Part shown: in pieces, positions 1 to 12,850 of the stretch
Layout of the letters: the number at the start of each line of letters is the position of its first letter
Numbering within the stretch: position 1 is the stretch's first letter
NCBI GenBank assembly: GCA_963691655.1
Contig: OY829329.1
Span: 20,350,708-20,414,707, forward strand
Reading direction: 5' to 3'
Source of the DNA: Toxonevra muliebris
Lineage: Eukaryota; Arthropoda; Insecta; Diptera; Pallopteridae
Length of the DNA: 64,000 bases
Notes under the pieces: generated by a model
The model's database searches: none
What the model saw: only the letters and a program-made list of their open reading frames with translations
Told to the model about the DNA's origin: nothing
Program-made: the position numbers and the translations under genes

Positions 1-724
1 GACACAGGTAAACACTTGTACTCTTGTATTTGTGAATTCTCCACAAAGTATGGGATAAACTTTTTTGGTTTATTAGAATGTCAATTACTGTCATCACAAT
101 GTTTGGGTCACATTTTTTGCGCTTTTATGTAGGCTACAAAAAAGGTAAGTACAACAACATACTTTCCTTTTTGATATTTATTAATTTGTTTCTTGTGAAA
201 CCGTTATGAAAAATACATTCATTTTTATGTTTGTTTATTATGAATTTTAAAATCGTTTAAAAAAATTAAGAACTCAAGTGAAGCTTGAGAATCTTTTTAA
301 TATTAAAATACAAATTACTCATACGCATTATGATATAATATCCTTTTAGAGAGGGGTAGAAGTACACGTGTAGTTCAATATTGAATGAAAGGAAGTATTA
401 ATATAAAAGGACGTTGTTTTCGTTGAAGTGTGCAATCGAGCGAAAAAAATATTAGAAGGCAACCAAGAAATGATGAATTTTGTGGCTGTTATAAGTAATT
501 TTTGTAAATATGTAATAATATGGTATCAAACTTATTGCAATATATATGCAAATTTATTTTCATGCAAAATTATATTGTTTATTTTTAGCGTGTGGTTTGA
601 TCGCGAAATTATTTGAATTTTAGAAAAAAATATGTGGAATGATTTGAATTGAATGGAGAAAAAGTTTAAAGGTCAGAAATCAAATTATAATATTCTCGTG
701 TTTAGCTTTAATATTTTGAAATGA
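1..724. other. AT-rich non-coding DNA
   Basis: No coding signal, RNA gene or clear repeat was found. A 62-codon open frame near 428-616 has no recognisable composition and starts at GTG. Confidence 0.5.
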
Positions 725-1960
725 ATTGTAAATAATTTGAAATATTCTGAAATTACTTTGGAATATCCTGAAATTAATCTGGAATATTCTGAAATTCATT
801 TGGAACATTCTGAAATTAATTGGGAATATTCTAAAATTAATTTGGGATATTCTGATATTAATTTGGAATATTTTAAAATTAATTTGGAATATTCTGAAAT
901 TAATTTGGAATATTCTGAGAACAATTTGGAATATTTTGAATTTAATTTGAAATATTCTGAAATTAATTTGGAATATTCTGAAATGAATTATAAATATTCG
1001 GAAATTATTTGGAATATTCTGAAATTAATCTGGAATATTCTGAAATTCATTTGGAACATTCTGAAGTTAATTTGGAATACTGGATATTAATCGGAAATAT
1101 TCTGAAATTAATTTGGAATATTCTGAAATTAATCTCGAATATTTTGAAATTAATTAGGAATATTTTGAATTTAATTTGAAATATTCTGAAATTAATTTGG
1201 AATATTCTGAAATGCATTTAGAATATTCGGAAATTTATTTGGAATATTCGGAAATTATTTTGGAATATTCTGAAATTAATTGGGAATATTCTGAAATTAA
1301 TCTGGAATATTCTGAAATTAATTTGGAATATTCTGAAATTCATTTGAAATATTCTGAAATTAATTTGGGATATTCTGATACTAATTTGGAATATTTTAAA
1401 ATTAATTTGGAATATTCTGGAATTAATTGGGAATATTCTGATATTAATTTGGAATCGGAAATTAATTTGGAATGTTTTGAAATTAATTTGGAATATTCTG
1501 AAATCAATTGAGAATTTTCGGAAATTTATTGGGGATATTCCGAAAATAATTTGGAATGTTCTGAAATTAATTTGGAATATTCTGAAATAAATTTTAAATT
1601 GATATGAAATTGGAATAGTTCTCAAACCAATTCTGAATTAAATGAACTAGTTCTGAAATACATTTAGAAATTCAGGATTTCATGTGTAATAATCTGAAAT
1701 CAGTTCCGCGTAAACTAAATCAATAGTCTGAATACAATTTGGAATATTCTGTCAAAAATCAAAATTAATTTGGAACACTTTAAAATAGTCTGAAATCAAT
1801 TAGGAAATTTTGAAATCAATTAGAAAATACTAAAATAAATTAACCAGTTCTGAAATACATTTGGGAATTCGAGATTTAATTTGAGACATTCTGAAGCCAT
1901 TTTGAATACAATTAGAAAAATTCTGCAATTTATTTATAATATTCTGAAAACATCAACACG
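725..1960. repeat. 21-bp tandem satellite, degenerating at the 3' side
   Basis: A unit close to GAAATTAATTTGGAATATTCT is repeated head to tail about 40 times from 725 to about 1600. It then fades into diverged copies to about 1960. Because 21 is a multiple of 3, both strands stay open and read as seven-residue repeats (for example EINLEYS). The open frames are a product of the repeat, not evidence for a gene. Confidence 0.9.
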
Positions 1961-2073
1961 CTTTCTAACTCAAGACCGTTCATCTGGCTCTTTGCTGGAT
2001 ATTTTTTTTTTTGACTAAAATTCAAAACGTGAAAATAAAGACAGGAAGCAAGTTTCAAACACTTTATGTGAGG

Positions 2074-2179
2074 CATAAAGTACATAAGCTGACGCTGAGA
2101 GAGCCGACATCGGGGGCTGTGTTTTTTTTTTTACAGACGTTGACGTCGGTTCTCTCAATATCGTCTTATGTGCTCTATG
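2074..2179. mobile_element. Palindromic MITE, GACGTC family, copy 1
   Basis: The left arm (2074-2112, with ACATAAG then CTGAGAGAGCCGACATC) pairs with the right arm (2141-2179, GACGTCGGTTCTCTCA then CTTATGT). The loop is mostly T. A second copy with the same arm motifs is at 8894-9060. There is no coding capacity. Confidence 0.7.
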
Positions 2180-4428
2180 ATGTGTGGTTAACCAGCTCTA
2201 ACAAGGTAAAGAGTCTCAACTTGTGCTAAAATCATTCTTCAGAAGAATAAGGGAAAATTTTAATGTTATAATCAATACTTTGATGAATCTTTGTGATGTG
2301 TTTAAATGGTTTTGGAGGCCTGATACATTGGAATAGGCGTAAAGTTTTAATTTTACCGTTACAATCGAAACAGTCGTGTATAAAGTTGCTATAACTCTTC
2401 TTCGTTTTTTCGCACTTAAAGAGAAACAACTCAACCTACATATTACTTCAACCAGTGGCGTTCACCACTTAAACATATTAACCAATAAAATAAAAATACA
2501 ACTATTTATTTTAAATCAATATTTTTTAATAAAACTACATTAATAATAATATCTAAAGTTTCATTAAAACTTCATTAGAATTAGTACTAAAAATTTAGTT
2601 TACAGTCTAGACAAGAGATGCCGAAAGCGAAAAGATTTTCATTCGCGAAAAAGCGACACTACTGCTCTAGACTTCAGAGCTAAGACAAACTGAAGTGAAA
2701 AGTTTAAATATAATTTTTTGATTTATTTATTGTACTTATGTAAATTAAGTATTAATAGCCTAAAGAAACGTTTTATACTATATTACGATAATTATTGAAA
2801 AACAACAAGAAATCAATATAAAATATTATAATACTGGAGTATGTATTTAATTTATTTAGTAGCTATGTTTATTTTATTGTAACCTTAAACGTTCGCCCTT
2901 CATTATTTCACATTTCCTGTGCAAAGTGCGACAAAGGTAAAAAAGTTGCTTAAAACTTTTCAAACCCTTTTTCCCCCCGCTCTCCCTTAGAGCAGATTAT
3001 AATATTTTAATATGTGCATAGGGAATTTTTTGGATGTGTTTAATTGACTAAAATGGCAGCGGCGCACGTTGCCATCTTGTAAACATGAAAAAGTTCTTAA
3101 TGAAATTAGCATAATTTATAGCAAATAACACAAAACCTAACTAACATTTTATGAAATTATTAAATGTTAAACTTTTAAGGTATACAAAGGTTAATTTAAA
3201 TACACATTGAATTATCTTCAAAAGCAAAAAAAGAAAAATGAAAAAAAAAAGTAAGTTTAAAAGTTTCCCACGCTTTATTCTAGTTTAATATACCCAAAAA
3301 TGCATAACAAAAATTTAAGAATATATTAATTAAAACTCACGGGGAATTAGTAGATAATGTTTTGGGAAATTTGTAATTATTTTTATTTTTTTTCTAAACT
3401 ACATTTACACAGACTATATAAATGTTTATTTGATGCCATTAAATAATAAACAAATTCCGTTCCCATTCTCTATTGTTGTATACCAAACGCTTAAATTTTT
3501 AATTAAATTAGCATATTTATAAAATTCATTGTCTTAACTAACACATATTTGCATTGCTCAAATTAAAATTTTGTTTTGGGAATTTGTTGCACAAATTAAA
3601 TTTTCATTTTCTAATACAATGAAAAAAAGAGTAGGTAGCTACTGAAGTTAAGAGTTTAAAGTATCCTTTTTTCATGTATGAATATATGCTTAAGATTAAT
3701 TTAATTTGTGGCAACAGATGAAGCACACATATTTGAGTATATCTAAACATCTATGTATGTACGTATGTATGTATGTATGTATGTATGTATGTATATGAAA
3801 TCTCTTCTAGGTATTATAATTTATCAAAAAGTAAGTATCCTATCTATGAACGAATTTACGTACACGTTTCATTACCTTTGGGAAATTTTTCAAATATTTT
3901 CACACACACACTCAACATAACTGAAAAACTGTAGGTACATCCCTAATATTTTACGTGGGTTTGAGTAACACAATGTTTTTTTTTTTCAGTTGTAAGTTAG
4001 GTTAGGTTAGAGCGGTTGCATCGGAAATGAAGTTTTCTTACGCCTACAAGTGTTAGCTCAATATATGTAGAACCGAATTTGTCGGCAAAGCTGTTTTCTT
4101 ATGAATCTTTAAACCTATTCAGAGCTTCTGAAGAAATCCAAAAATTTTACCAAATCAAGTTTTCTATGTTGACACATCGCCTCCCTCTCTCTATCAGTGC
4201 TGTCAAGAACGATCAGTGCTGCCATATTACAGTCAGCGATTGGGTATGTTCAGTGTAATTTTCTGCAATGTTTACAATCGTTTGGCATTTTCTTTGGGGT
4301 TTCTGTTTTATTTGTTGCAATTCAAAAACGCTTTTAATTTTTTGCAAAACGGATACCAATGAAAAGTTAATAAAAGAAGTAAAAAAAAAATTGATCTTTT
4401 ATTTAATTTAAAAAACTGACCCTGTTTG
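2180..4428. other. Non-coding DNA with a TATG microsatellite
   Basis: AT-rich sequence with no supported gene. A (TATG)n microsatellite lies at about 3752-3794. Three TTAGG-like units near 4000 are too few to be telomeric. Confidence 0.5.
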
Positions 4429-4898
4429 ATGTATCCATAACGCTCGTATACCGCAAACCGCGTTTTTTTTTCTAAACTACCGCGCTTATACTAAGAAAAA
4501 CAATTTAATTTTTTAACGCTTCGAAATTCCAATTTGTCAATCGCAATGCAAAACGTCTGAGAGAACAATGGCAATACGTTGTGAGTATACTTTTGATAGA
4601 AGTGGAAACATTGAAGTAGATTCTGATCGTCAAATGTATTATCCATGCGTTGATTTCAATACATATCTCATAACAAAGCCAGAATTGCTTCGTCAAATTT
4701 CTTCAAAAGATAAGTACAATACAACAACTACAGAATGAGAAGACGATTCAGATGATGGATAATTTGCTTTCCTTGTTAATTTTCCTCGAATAAAATTGAT
4801 ACAGCGAAATACACACTTTTTTCAAATCGATTTACTGTTTTATAAAAATTTTTGATACAAACATACAGGTTTTGGTCCGATACGAGCGTTATGTATCC
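4429..4898. mobile_element. Short TIR-bounded element with a coding relic
   Basis: Imperfect inverted repeats of about 24 bp bound the segment: GTATCCATAACGCTCG at 4431-4446 and its mirror CGAGCGTTATGTATCC at 4883-4898. The interior includes a coding-like stretch (separate entry). It looks like a deletion derivative of a DNA transposon. The superfamily was not identified and no target-site duplication was resolved. Confidence 0.55.
4568..4738 (+). pseudogene. Unidentified transposon-type protein fragment
   Basis: An ATG-initiated frame of 56 codons (4568-4735) ends at TGA. The next in-frame codons, past that stop, spell an acidic tail (EDDSDDG) before a second stop, as if the TGA were a recent nonsense change. 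Composition is protein-like, with motifs such as DRSGNIEVDSDRQMYYPC and DFNTYLITKPELL, and unlike the surrounding AT-rich DNA. The position inside the inverted repeats at 4429-4898 suggests a remnant of that element's own protein. I do not recognise the family. Confidence 0.4.
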
Positions 4899-4990
4899 AG
4901 TACACAAATTTTAGAATTTTCCGCCAAAAATGTGCTAAAAATTTATTTAATTTAAAAAGTAGATGAGCTAGGGCCAAAATAGCTTTTTGA

Positions 4991-5192
4991 ATATGACGCG
5001 CTCAGAGGAAAAGTGAAGCATAACATTTACTAGAGGAAAGGAGAAATAGAAAATTTCATAAAGCCAAAACGAAGTCTAGTAAGTTACAATACTTCGTGCG
5101 TACTCTGCTATACTTGGTTTGCTGTAGTCGGCAAGTAACAGGGACAACTCTTTCCTCTAGCAAATTTTATTTTTCATCTGAGCGGTTCATAT
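4991..5192. mobile_element. Foldback MITE with CTCAGAGGAAAAG-type ends
   Basis: The left arm (ATATGACGCGCTCAGAGGAA through CTAGAGGAAAGGAG, 4991-5041) is the inverted counterpart of the right arm (5149-5192, CTTTCCTCTAG through CTGAGCGGTTCATATAT). Related ends occur at 25467-25779 and weakly near 57230-57440. No coding capacity. Confidence 0.65.
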
Positions 5193-6204
5193 ATAGTTTC
5201 ACATTTTCTATTAAAAACTGAAGTAATTTTGTTTTTTCTTTCTTTTGCTTTTATATTTTTGATATATTTTAGAAAAACGGTCTCATAAAGTTGAAATTTC
5301 GTGACTTTACACTAGGATATCTTGTAAACTGCATGAAAAATAAGCCCTAATTTTCATGTGTTATTAAAGTCAGATAGCGCATGTGTACGCTATTTCTCAA
5401 AGGATTTAAAAAAATTTTTTTTTTTAAGTGGCCAGAACTTTTGATAATTTTCAAATGCAAATATTTCAAAAATCTGACCAGATAGCGAGAAACGGAATTA
5501 TTTTTCTACAAACACACTAACTCATGTACTAGACTTTCAATAACGAACCGTTATATTGACTAGTTACAATGAGAAAATATAACGACAAATAAGTATATAG
5601 AACTGCAGTGGTAATTTTCTTTAATATCTCTATTCAGTGAAGATATTTGAAATCAAATCTGTAATTCTGGGTTACGATTTCAAATACTAGTAGCTTATAT
5701 ATGATATTAAAAGACTAAGAACTATCACTAAGATCACTGATGAGGAATGAGGACTGCAGATTCGAAATCAAAGCCTAAAATTACCGTAAACATATTTTTA
5801 GATTGCTTTGGTCCAAAACCTTGTAAACCTGTGTTTTAAACAATCTAAAAACGCTTCATTTCGTACGTGCCCTCAGCTATAGTCGACGAGAGGAGATCGC
5901 CAGTCGACAAACGCTTTGATTCTGTTCTGGCTCGGTTTCCTGTACAACACAAAAAAAATTTAAGCAAATTGTTTGTTTACATTTTTCATGCGTTGATCAG
6001 CTCAGAGCTGGGTTCCTTGGCCGCCGCCGCCTTAAAATTGATCAGTGAGAAAATGTCGGCTTAAAATGAGCTGCCATCAATTTTTAAGTAATTTTGTATT
6101 CAAACTTTATTTCAAATTAAAATCTATTATATTTATCTTATATTTATAAGTATATAGTAAAACGGTTTTCTATACAAAAAATAGTGGCTAGCCGAATTAT
6201 TACC
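5193..6204. other. Non-coding DNA
   Basis: Nothing supported. A GTG-started 65-codon frame at 5867-6064 (with a short Ala run) is too short and lacks splice or promoter context. Confidence 0.45.
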
Positions 6205-6298
6205 CAGTGCAATAAAATTTTATGTGTGAGATTTTTCAACGGTTTTATAGTACTTAATTTACGGTTGCAGATCACGACTGCGAACTCAGTTTTCTTTA
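6205..6298 (-). repeat. Non-LTR 3'-tail repeat, copy A
   Basis: The segment starting CAGTGCAATAAAATTTTATG and running through TTTTTCAACGGTTTTATAG to CGACTGCGAACTCAG matches the repeats at 10472-10735 and 58851-59060. In the last of these the repeat lies just downstream of an RNase H coding relic on the minus strand, so this is probably the 3' end of the same non-LTR family, inserted in minus orientation. Confidence 0.5.
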
Positions 6299-8893
6299 AC
6301 AATTTTTTGTTTTTAATCTTTTTAAATCAAACATATTTTTTTTTAATTTTGTTGGATCCACGTGGGATTGGATTGCACCACGGATCTGTAGTGCAAGTAC
6401 TTGGTTTTCTAACGTAATTACAACAACAAAGGATTCCTGAATTTTTTTTATCCTGTGGTAGCCAAACAGAAAAGGAAAGACTGACCAAACAGGTGTTCAA
6501 TCAAATGTAGAACACAAAATTTTGCATTTTCAAACATTGGGGGCTAGATTGGCAGCAAAGACGATAAAAATCAGCTTATCAACGCTTTGGTATGGCTTTT
6601 GGATCTTCATATTTAAAGAGATGCTCCACAAATTCTTCATTTAGTTTGAGTCAGTAAAACATCCCTAGCCAGTGCTATGGGGCTGTGAGTACAAGTGAAC
6701 TTTGTGCTGCAATTAGAAAAAATTCTACTTATTATCCTATTCGAAATTAAATTTCTGCCAAATTTAATTTATATTTCTCTGAGGTGGCACTCTGCAACAC
6801 GGCGTATCATTAATATGGTTGAAAATGCGACTCGGGCTTTATAGTTTTTGTTATAATTCAATCTTCCCCTTTCACTATTAAACTTTTTTACTTAAAAAAA
6901 AAAATGATTTCACAAATGCTGCTCCTAAAATGCCGTCATGCCGTCTCTAAATCGCCAAGCCAATACTATTTGGCATGGTATGTATAGATATCCATATGCA
7001 CAAGAGTACAATTGAATTTTAACAATTGTTTTTAAATAAAATGCGAAACCTTATAGGTGAATTATTTAAGTGAAATTTAATCATTTATGGCATTATATTT
7101 TTACACACAAATGTCTGTCAATAAAAATTGAAATTGCATATCATACCATATACGGAAAAGCAGCAACGAGTGGAAATGTTTATAATTGGGATTGGAAATA
7201 AATGCATACCGAATTTCAGATAAATATTTTTTTTAATTTAAATTATAAACGATTGAAAATACACGGCTGTAAAATACAGAAACCTTCATCAGCAAGACAT
7301 TTGTAATATTTGTAGATCTAGGAATGTTCTAGCAAAAGACTAATAAGGGTATACATTAAAACGCATGGAAACAATCTGTCAAAAATTCAAGGCAATTTTG
7401 TTGCATAAACTGCATTGTAATTTTACATGATTTAACCCAAGGAATCTATTTTTTCCTCAATTTTGATATAAAAAATATTCCAAAGGAGCCTTCGGAGCGA
7501 AACTTAGTAAACATTTTATGAAATTTAAAAAAAATGTATGCCAAACATATTTAAAAAACGCTCTCATGATGTTGGTTACAAAATCGATCCACTCTACATA
7601 ATATGTATTCGAAAAAGTTTTGTTATTGCTTCTTACTTTTATGTAATGTTCACGGATTTCTTTATTTATTCATTAATAAGTTTGAGACATATTATTTTTT
7701 TTCGTATGTAGAAGTGTTAAATTTCATTCCAAAAATAAATATAAATTTACTTTTTCTTGATTATTTGCAAAAATTGTTTGTTTCGGATTAGATTTTCAGA
7801 CTAATGCAATAAATTTACACATGAGAAGAAATTAGCCAATAAATTTGTATTATTATTTAGAATTTTTCCATTTTTTTTTTTTGTAAGCAATACTTTACTT
7901 TCAACTGCACGTACATTACAGTATATAATTACAACATACAAGTATTTTCAATATTTTCCATATAAACCAATACAAAAGCGAACAATGAGTATCAAATATT
8001 TGCGTTTTTATTTATTACGTACTTTTCATATGTGACAGAATATGTGATTTATAGAGATTGCAATCTTTAATATTTTCAAATTAAATATTTTAACATATTT
8101 TTCAAAGCAAAATATCATTTTGTTTGCGGTTTGAAAGGAAATAACCAATTCGGGTGAATCTGAGTTTAAGCAGGAACTTTCAAGTCTTAGTATAATTTAT
8201 AAAATTAGTCAAAAATAGCTTTCGTGAAATTCAGAAGGTTGGTTAAATTGGAAACTTATGGTTTGTATATTTTCTAATTTTTCTATGGATTGTTTGTAGG
8301 AGCAAATGGAATTAAATCTTACGAGTTCAATTTATTTTATTGTGTGTTTGATTTGGAGCTCCTTAGTTATTAGGATTTAGATATTTGAAGAAACCGCCTC
8401 AGTTCGAAAAAAAGCTCAAAGCATGGTTATCTATACATTTATTAATGTAACTACAATTTTATTCCAGAAGATCCAGTAGTGTATTATATATCAATTTAAA
8501 GAGCTTAGAGTAGGTTAGCCAAAAATTATCAGATTTAAAATCGGTTAAGCCTATTCCCAAATCATTGAACAAAGCATTGCATTTATCGTTGTAAAAACCA
8601 TTGCTTAAGCGGGAGTAAATAACAAATGAGAGAGAGAGAAGACATGAGTAACGGCATTTCTCAGAATTATCTAACGAATTATCTGCATACGCAAATAACA
8701 AAACAAAAACCAACGAGTAGTTTGGTTCTCTTTTGATATTTGTTTTTTCATAAAGAGATTTCTTGAGCAAAAAAAAAAAAAATAGCCCCAGTTACTGGGG
8801 CCTTACCAACTAGTTTCTATAATTAGCATATGAAAAAACGGAAAACACGAGGCGATTTCGTTTAAGCAAGCAAATGAAACCATGCGGTTGTCG
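6299..8893. other. Non-coding DNA
   Basis: AT-rich sequence with no supported gene. The 103-codon minus-strand frame at 8459-8770 starts at TTG, has no family signature and includes a GA-rich tract. I treat it as chance. Confidence 0.45.
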
Positions 8894-9060
8894 TAATTAC
8901 AGAGCGCACTGAGAGAATCGACATGAGCACACTGAGAGAGTCGACGTCGGGTTTTTTTCATATGAACGTATGGGAATCGGACTCATAGAAATGAGCAGAG
9001 GCAGAGGCGCTGACGTCGGCTTTCTCAGTTCTCGTCTCATGTGCCTTATTGTTGTAATTA
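8894..9060. mobile_element. Palindromic MITE, GACGTC family, copy 2
   Basis: The arms carry TAATTAC at the outer ends, then GCACACTGAGAGAGTCGACG (8927-8946) facing the mirrored CTGACGTCGGCTTTCTCAG (9010-9028) and CTCATGTGCC. It is the same family as 2074-2179. No coding capacity. Confidence 0.7.
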
Positions 9061-10471
9061 ATTTAGTTTAATATTTGATTTAGTGATTGTGTTCATTAAG
9101 TAGAAAAAAGGTGGCTGGATGAAGTTCAGGACAGAAAAATAATTATTATTTTTATATATGCACCAGTTCAGACAACTCAAAAAATCTAAAATGTAATTTT
9201 CATACATAACAATACTACAAGTTTTACTAGTATTATTGTTATGTTGACAAGAAGTGTTAATAAAATCAAGTTAACAATTATTAAGAAATAAAAAAAGACT
9301 TATATTTTCTCACACCAGCGTAATTCTACGTTACTCTCTCGGCGAAACTGTTTTTACATAATTTGCATCCTTAAAGTATTTAGAACAAGTGGGTGAGGGG
9401 ATATTTTCATATTCTATATAGCGGTTCACATTAATCTCTGAGTAATTGAAAACAAATTCAGATTTCAAGGCAGTCAGGGAGCGATATTTGTCAAAAATTA
9501 ATTTAGAAAGATTATATTCGTCTTTTAAAGCGAAAAAAATGCAAAAAAAATTGGGATTTTTTTCAAACGGCTGCCATTTTGTTACCCAAAGGTTTTTCAG
9601 AAAACGAAAAACGAAAAGGCAACTCAAAAATTTTGTTTAATAATTTTTAAGCCCTTTGCTGCAGATAAATTGGCAAGTCTGTGGAGCACCCTGCGCAGAC
9701 TGGAGCCACCATTTAAAATTTTTTTTTATAAATAAAACTTGAATTTGCTTGCCATTGATAGAAGAAAAAAATACGTTAAAACTTGTTTTTGAAAGTATTT
9801 ATATTTAATTTTTCATGTCTCTTAACGGTAACCTCCTCTTAATAAGTTTGGAAATTCAAAAAACGATTGAGTAATCCTAATATGGAGTAATCAACTTGAG
9901 CAGATACATACAGTTTTGAAAAACCCCTAGCTCATTTTTGCTTTACATATAAAAAAAATTGTTGTTTTATCTAGGGAACCAACCGTATAAATTGTTGTAT
10001 AAACGGATAGGAAAACAACAACAACAGCATATTTACAACTATTGTAAGATTTTACGACATATGATTTGATAGGACAATTTACGAGAAAAACGTTGTGAAT
10101 CGCCTAATAATACAATAAATTTGAATATCTATTAAATGTAAATATGGTGTATATTTCCCATCCAACTTTTTACGTTTATTCCGAATTTGGCTGCAGCATT
10201 TTTTTTTTTTTTTGTAATAAAAAATCGAATGACTGATTTTACTTTCAACTGAATAAAATCCTATCGATTTCATAGATTATTTCGAAATCCTGCAAAAAGC
10301 TACTTGGTTTCGTTGGTCTGATATGGTCCAAAATTTTCAAGGCTTGTGTTATATGAAATAAATTTCGCATTTACCGAAGAGTTTAGGGTCCCCTTAATTT
10401 TGTGCTATTTTTCTTATGGTAAGGTTAGACAGATATATCTAGCATATGGAGTGTTCTAATTGAATGAATAC
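9061..10471. other. Non-coding DNA
   Basis: No supported gene. A short motif near 9376-9412 (TTTAGAACAAGTGGGTGAGG) has a diverged relative near 57810 (TTTAGAACACGTGGGTAAAA), so at least part is likely old repeat. Confidence 0.4.
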
Positions 10472-10735
10472 GCAGTGCAACAAAAATTTTATGCGCTAGA
10501 TTTTTCAACGGGTTCATAGTAATTTAGGTTCATTAATTACGACTGCGTATTCAATTTTTCTCCATCACATCTAGTTCTCCTACAATGTGGACCCGAAGTC
10601 GGAAGAATGGCGTCTTCTGCGGCGATAAAGAAATGTCTTTACTTCAACATATACGAATTTGATACCTGAAGCAAAGTTGTTAAGCACAAAGATATAAAAA
10701 ACTTTTTGATATACACTCTTCCTCCATCTTCTAGC
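10472..10735 (-). repeat. Non-LTR 3'-tail repeat, copy B
   Basis: This starts CAGTGCAACAAAAATTTTAT, continues TTTTTCAACGGGTTCATAG and GGACCCGAAGTCGGAAGAAT, and ends near TCTTCCTCCATCTTCTAG. It is collinear with the tail at 58851-59060. Reading the minus strand, faint coding traces equivalent to the C-terminal part at 58951-59040 are visible. No intact frame remains. Confidence 0.55.
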
Positions 10736-12710
10736 CTTTCTCTTTAAAAGGGGGTTTTAAACACCTTTTTTCGCTAAATGGCCGATAAAAAAAAACCGTG
10801 GAGAAAACTCTCATGTTGTCTCTAGGGAAAATGTTCCTTGTTAAAAATATTGAGAGGTCCTTGAACATTGGAAAGATATACGAGGCACCCAGGATAAAGA
10901 AAAAACCGCATTTTTTCAAGAATCATGGTGTAAGTGGGTCAAAATTAAAATTATTTATCAAAAATCACTCAAGATTTACAGTATTTTTTTTAAATCCGAG
11001 AATTTTCGATCTAATTCAACTCTCGGCTCAATTCCGACGTCGGATTCCTTTATGGATTTTTAGCTAAATCCAATCGGTTTTGAGAGACTTCTAAACTGTT
11101 GAACAGTATAGTTAGAAGTACGATTTTGGGCCTCATAGCTAAATCTGTTTAGAGCCGTATTTGGAACTTTCTTGAATGCTGCACTGAGAACTCCACTCTA
11201 AAATACCCGAAAAACTTCAATAGAAACAATTTATAAAGAGAATTTCATTAGAAACTCTATGAGAACTTAAATAGTTGAGGATTCAGTTTGGGATTTAAAT
11301 TCTGAAACTCACTGATGATTCCAATTAGAACTCTATAAAGAATTCCACTAAGAACCTTAGGAAGAATTCTATTCGGAACTTAATAAACGAATTTTATTCA
11401 GAATTTTAATTGCAATTCCATTGAGAACTTCAATGAGAAATTAGCTGAGTGTATCATGAGGAACTCCATTGAAAATTGCATTGAGAATTTATTTCAGATA
11501 TATTGTCAAAGATTTTAATATTTTTGTTAGCATCTTCTCTACAAAATATGCTCCACGAATCTGACAACTCCTACTTACTAGTGAGAAAAACAATATGATA
11601 ATCTTAAATCATCAGGATTTGTAGATATTTAGGAGAATATCCTCAGCATTTTCATAGTTCATATAACTTTGTTTGAGTTGAACAGAAATCTTTTTAAGTT
11701 TTCATTGATTATTCTATAATTCCATGTACAACAAATTAATATAAATTATCGACGAAAAAAAGGATCAGCGTTCCTTATGTAATACAAATTTATATAGAGC
11801 TTTATGAATATTTTATATGAAATATAAATATATAATAGAAAAATTTAGGTCATCATCTGCATGTGAAAATATTTGAAATCTTCAGAGAGATTTTATTCTA
11901 TTTTTTTTTTTTTTTTGGCAAATTCTCAATGGGTGAAGTCTTTATTACATTTCTGCTCAATTTAAATAAAATTATAAAATACAAAAAAAATTTTGAAGGA
12001 CATTCTTCTGAATATAAATTTAAAAGGGGTTTCTCTGAATATCTGGGACAGCTGAAGTGAGCCCCAAAAAAATTAAAAACGAGGTCGTTTTATGTATAAA
12101 AACTTGCCTTACTTTCTTAATCCACTGTCTTATTAATAGTTCCGAAATATTTTTCGCAAAATTTAAAATTTTCTCAACTTTTCTATCCCAGCTTTAACAT
12201 ACAATTAAATTATATTCTCATTTATTTTATAATTAAATTTTTCAATTAAAACTCACCTTACTCTGCTGAATGTAATAAACACTAATTGCAATAAACAGAC
12301 ACTATTTCTATATCCGCCAAAAAGGAATTAGGAGATATTTTAAAAGTTTCACACCAAAAATCCAAAATATTAAATTTCTTGCACTTAATTCACTTTCACA
12401 CTTTTGAAGTTATTTATTTGGTCGGGTACTTGTTTTTTTTTTTTTGTGTTTTTTTCTTGTTTAGTTAAATATCACTTTACAAATACTTGGAAGCAGCTCA
12501 CAAAAAAAATTTGTTTCTGTTGCCGTTGGTAGTTAGTTTCTACTTTAATAGAAGAACCAATTCAGGAGCTTGATGTTAACTGCACCGTTATGAATCTGAA
12601 TCAACAGTGAAACCACTTTGCGTTAACTTGACGGATTTATATTGTGTCACGAAGAGGCAAAGAACACAAAAACACAGTAGCAGAGGCAGAAGCAGCAGCA
12701 ACAAACGCAC
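10736..12710. other. Non-coding DNA with a degenerate ~16-bp repeat
   Basis: From about 11180 to 11510 a diverged motif of the type ATTCCATTGAGAACTT recurs every 16 bp or so. No supported gene. Confidence 0.45.
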
Positions 12711-12850
12711 AAGCAGCAACAGCTAAACACAAGCAGCAATAGCTACATACAAGCAGCAAGAGCTACATACAAGGAGCAACAGCTAAACACAAGCAGCAAT
12801 AGCTACATACAAGCAGCAATAGCTACACACACAAGTAGCAAGCAACAGCA
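12711..12850. repeat. 20-bp minisatellite (AGCTACATACAAGCAGCAAT type)
   Basis: Seven or so tandem copies of a 20-bp unit, AGCTAMAYACAAGCAGCAAY, sit in a CAG/CAA-rich stretch that starts near 12660. Confidence 0.8.

Noticed and set aside
737..1625. Long open frames on both strands (111-135 codons) with seven-residue repeats
   Set aside because: They are produced by the 21-bp satellite, whose period is a multiple of three; no start, splice or promoter context.
4003..4018. TTAGG-like repeats
   Set aside because: Only about three units; far too few for telomeric DNA and common by chance in flies.
8459..8770. 103-codon minus-strand frame
   Set aside because: Begins at TTG with no ATG, has no family signature and covers a GA-rich tract.
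9331..9627. 98-codon minus-strand frame
   Set aside because: No recognisable motif or splice context; likely chance within an old repeat.
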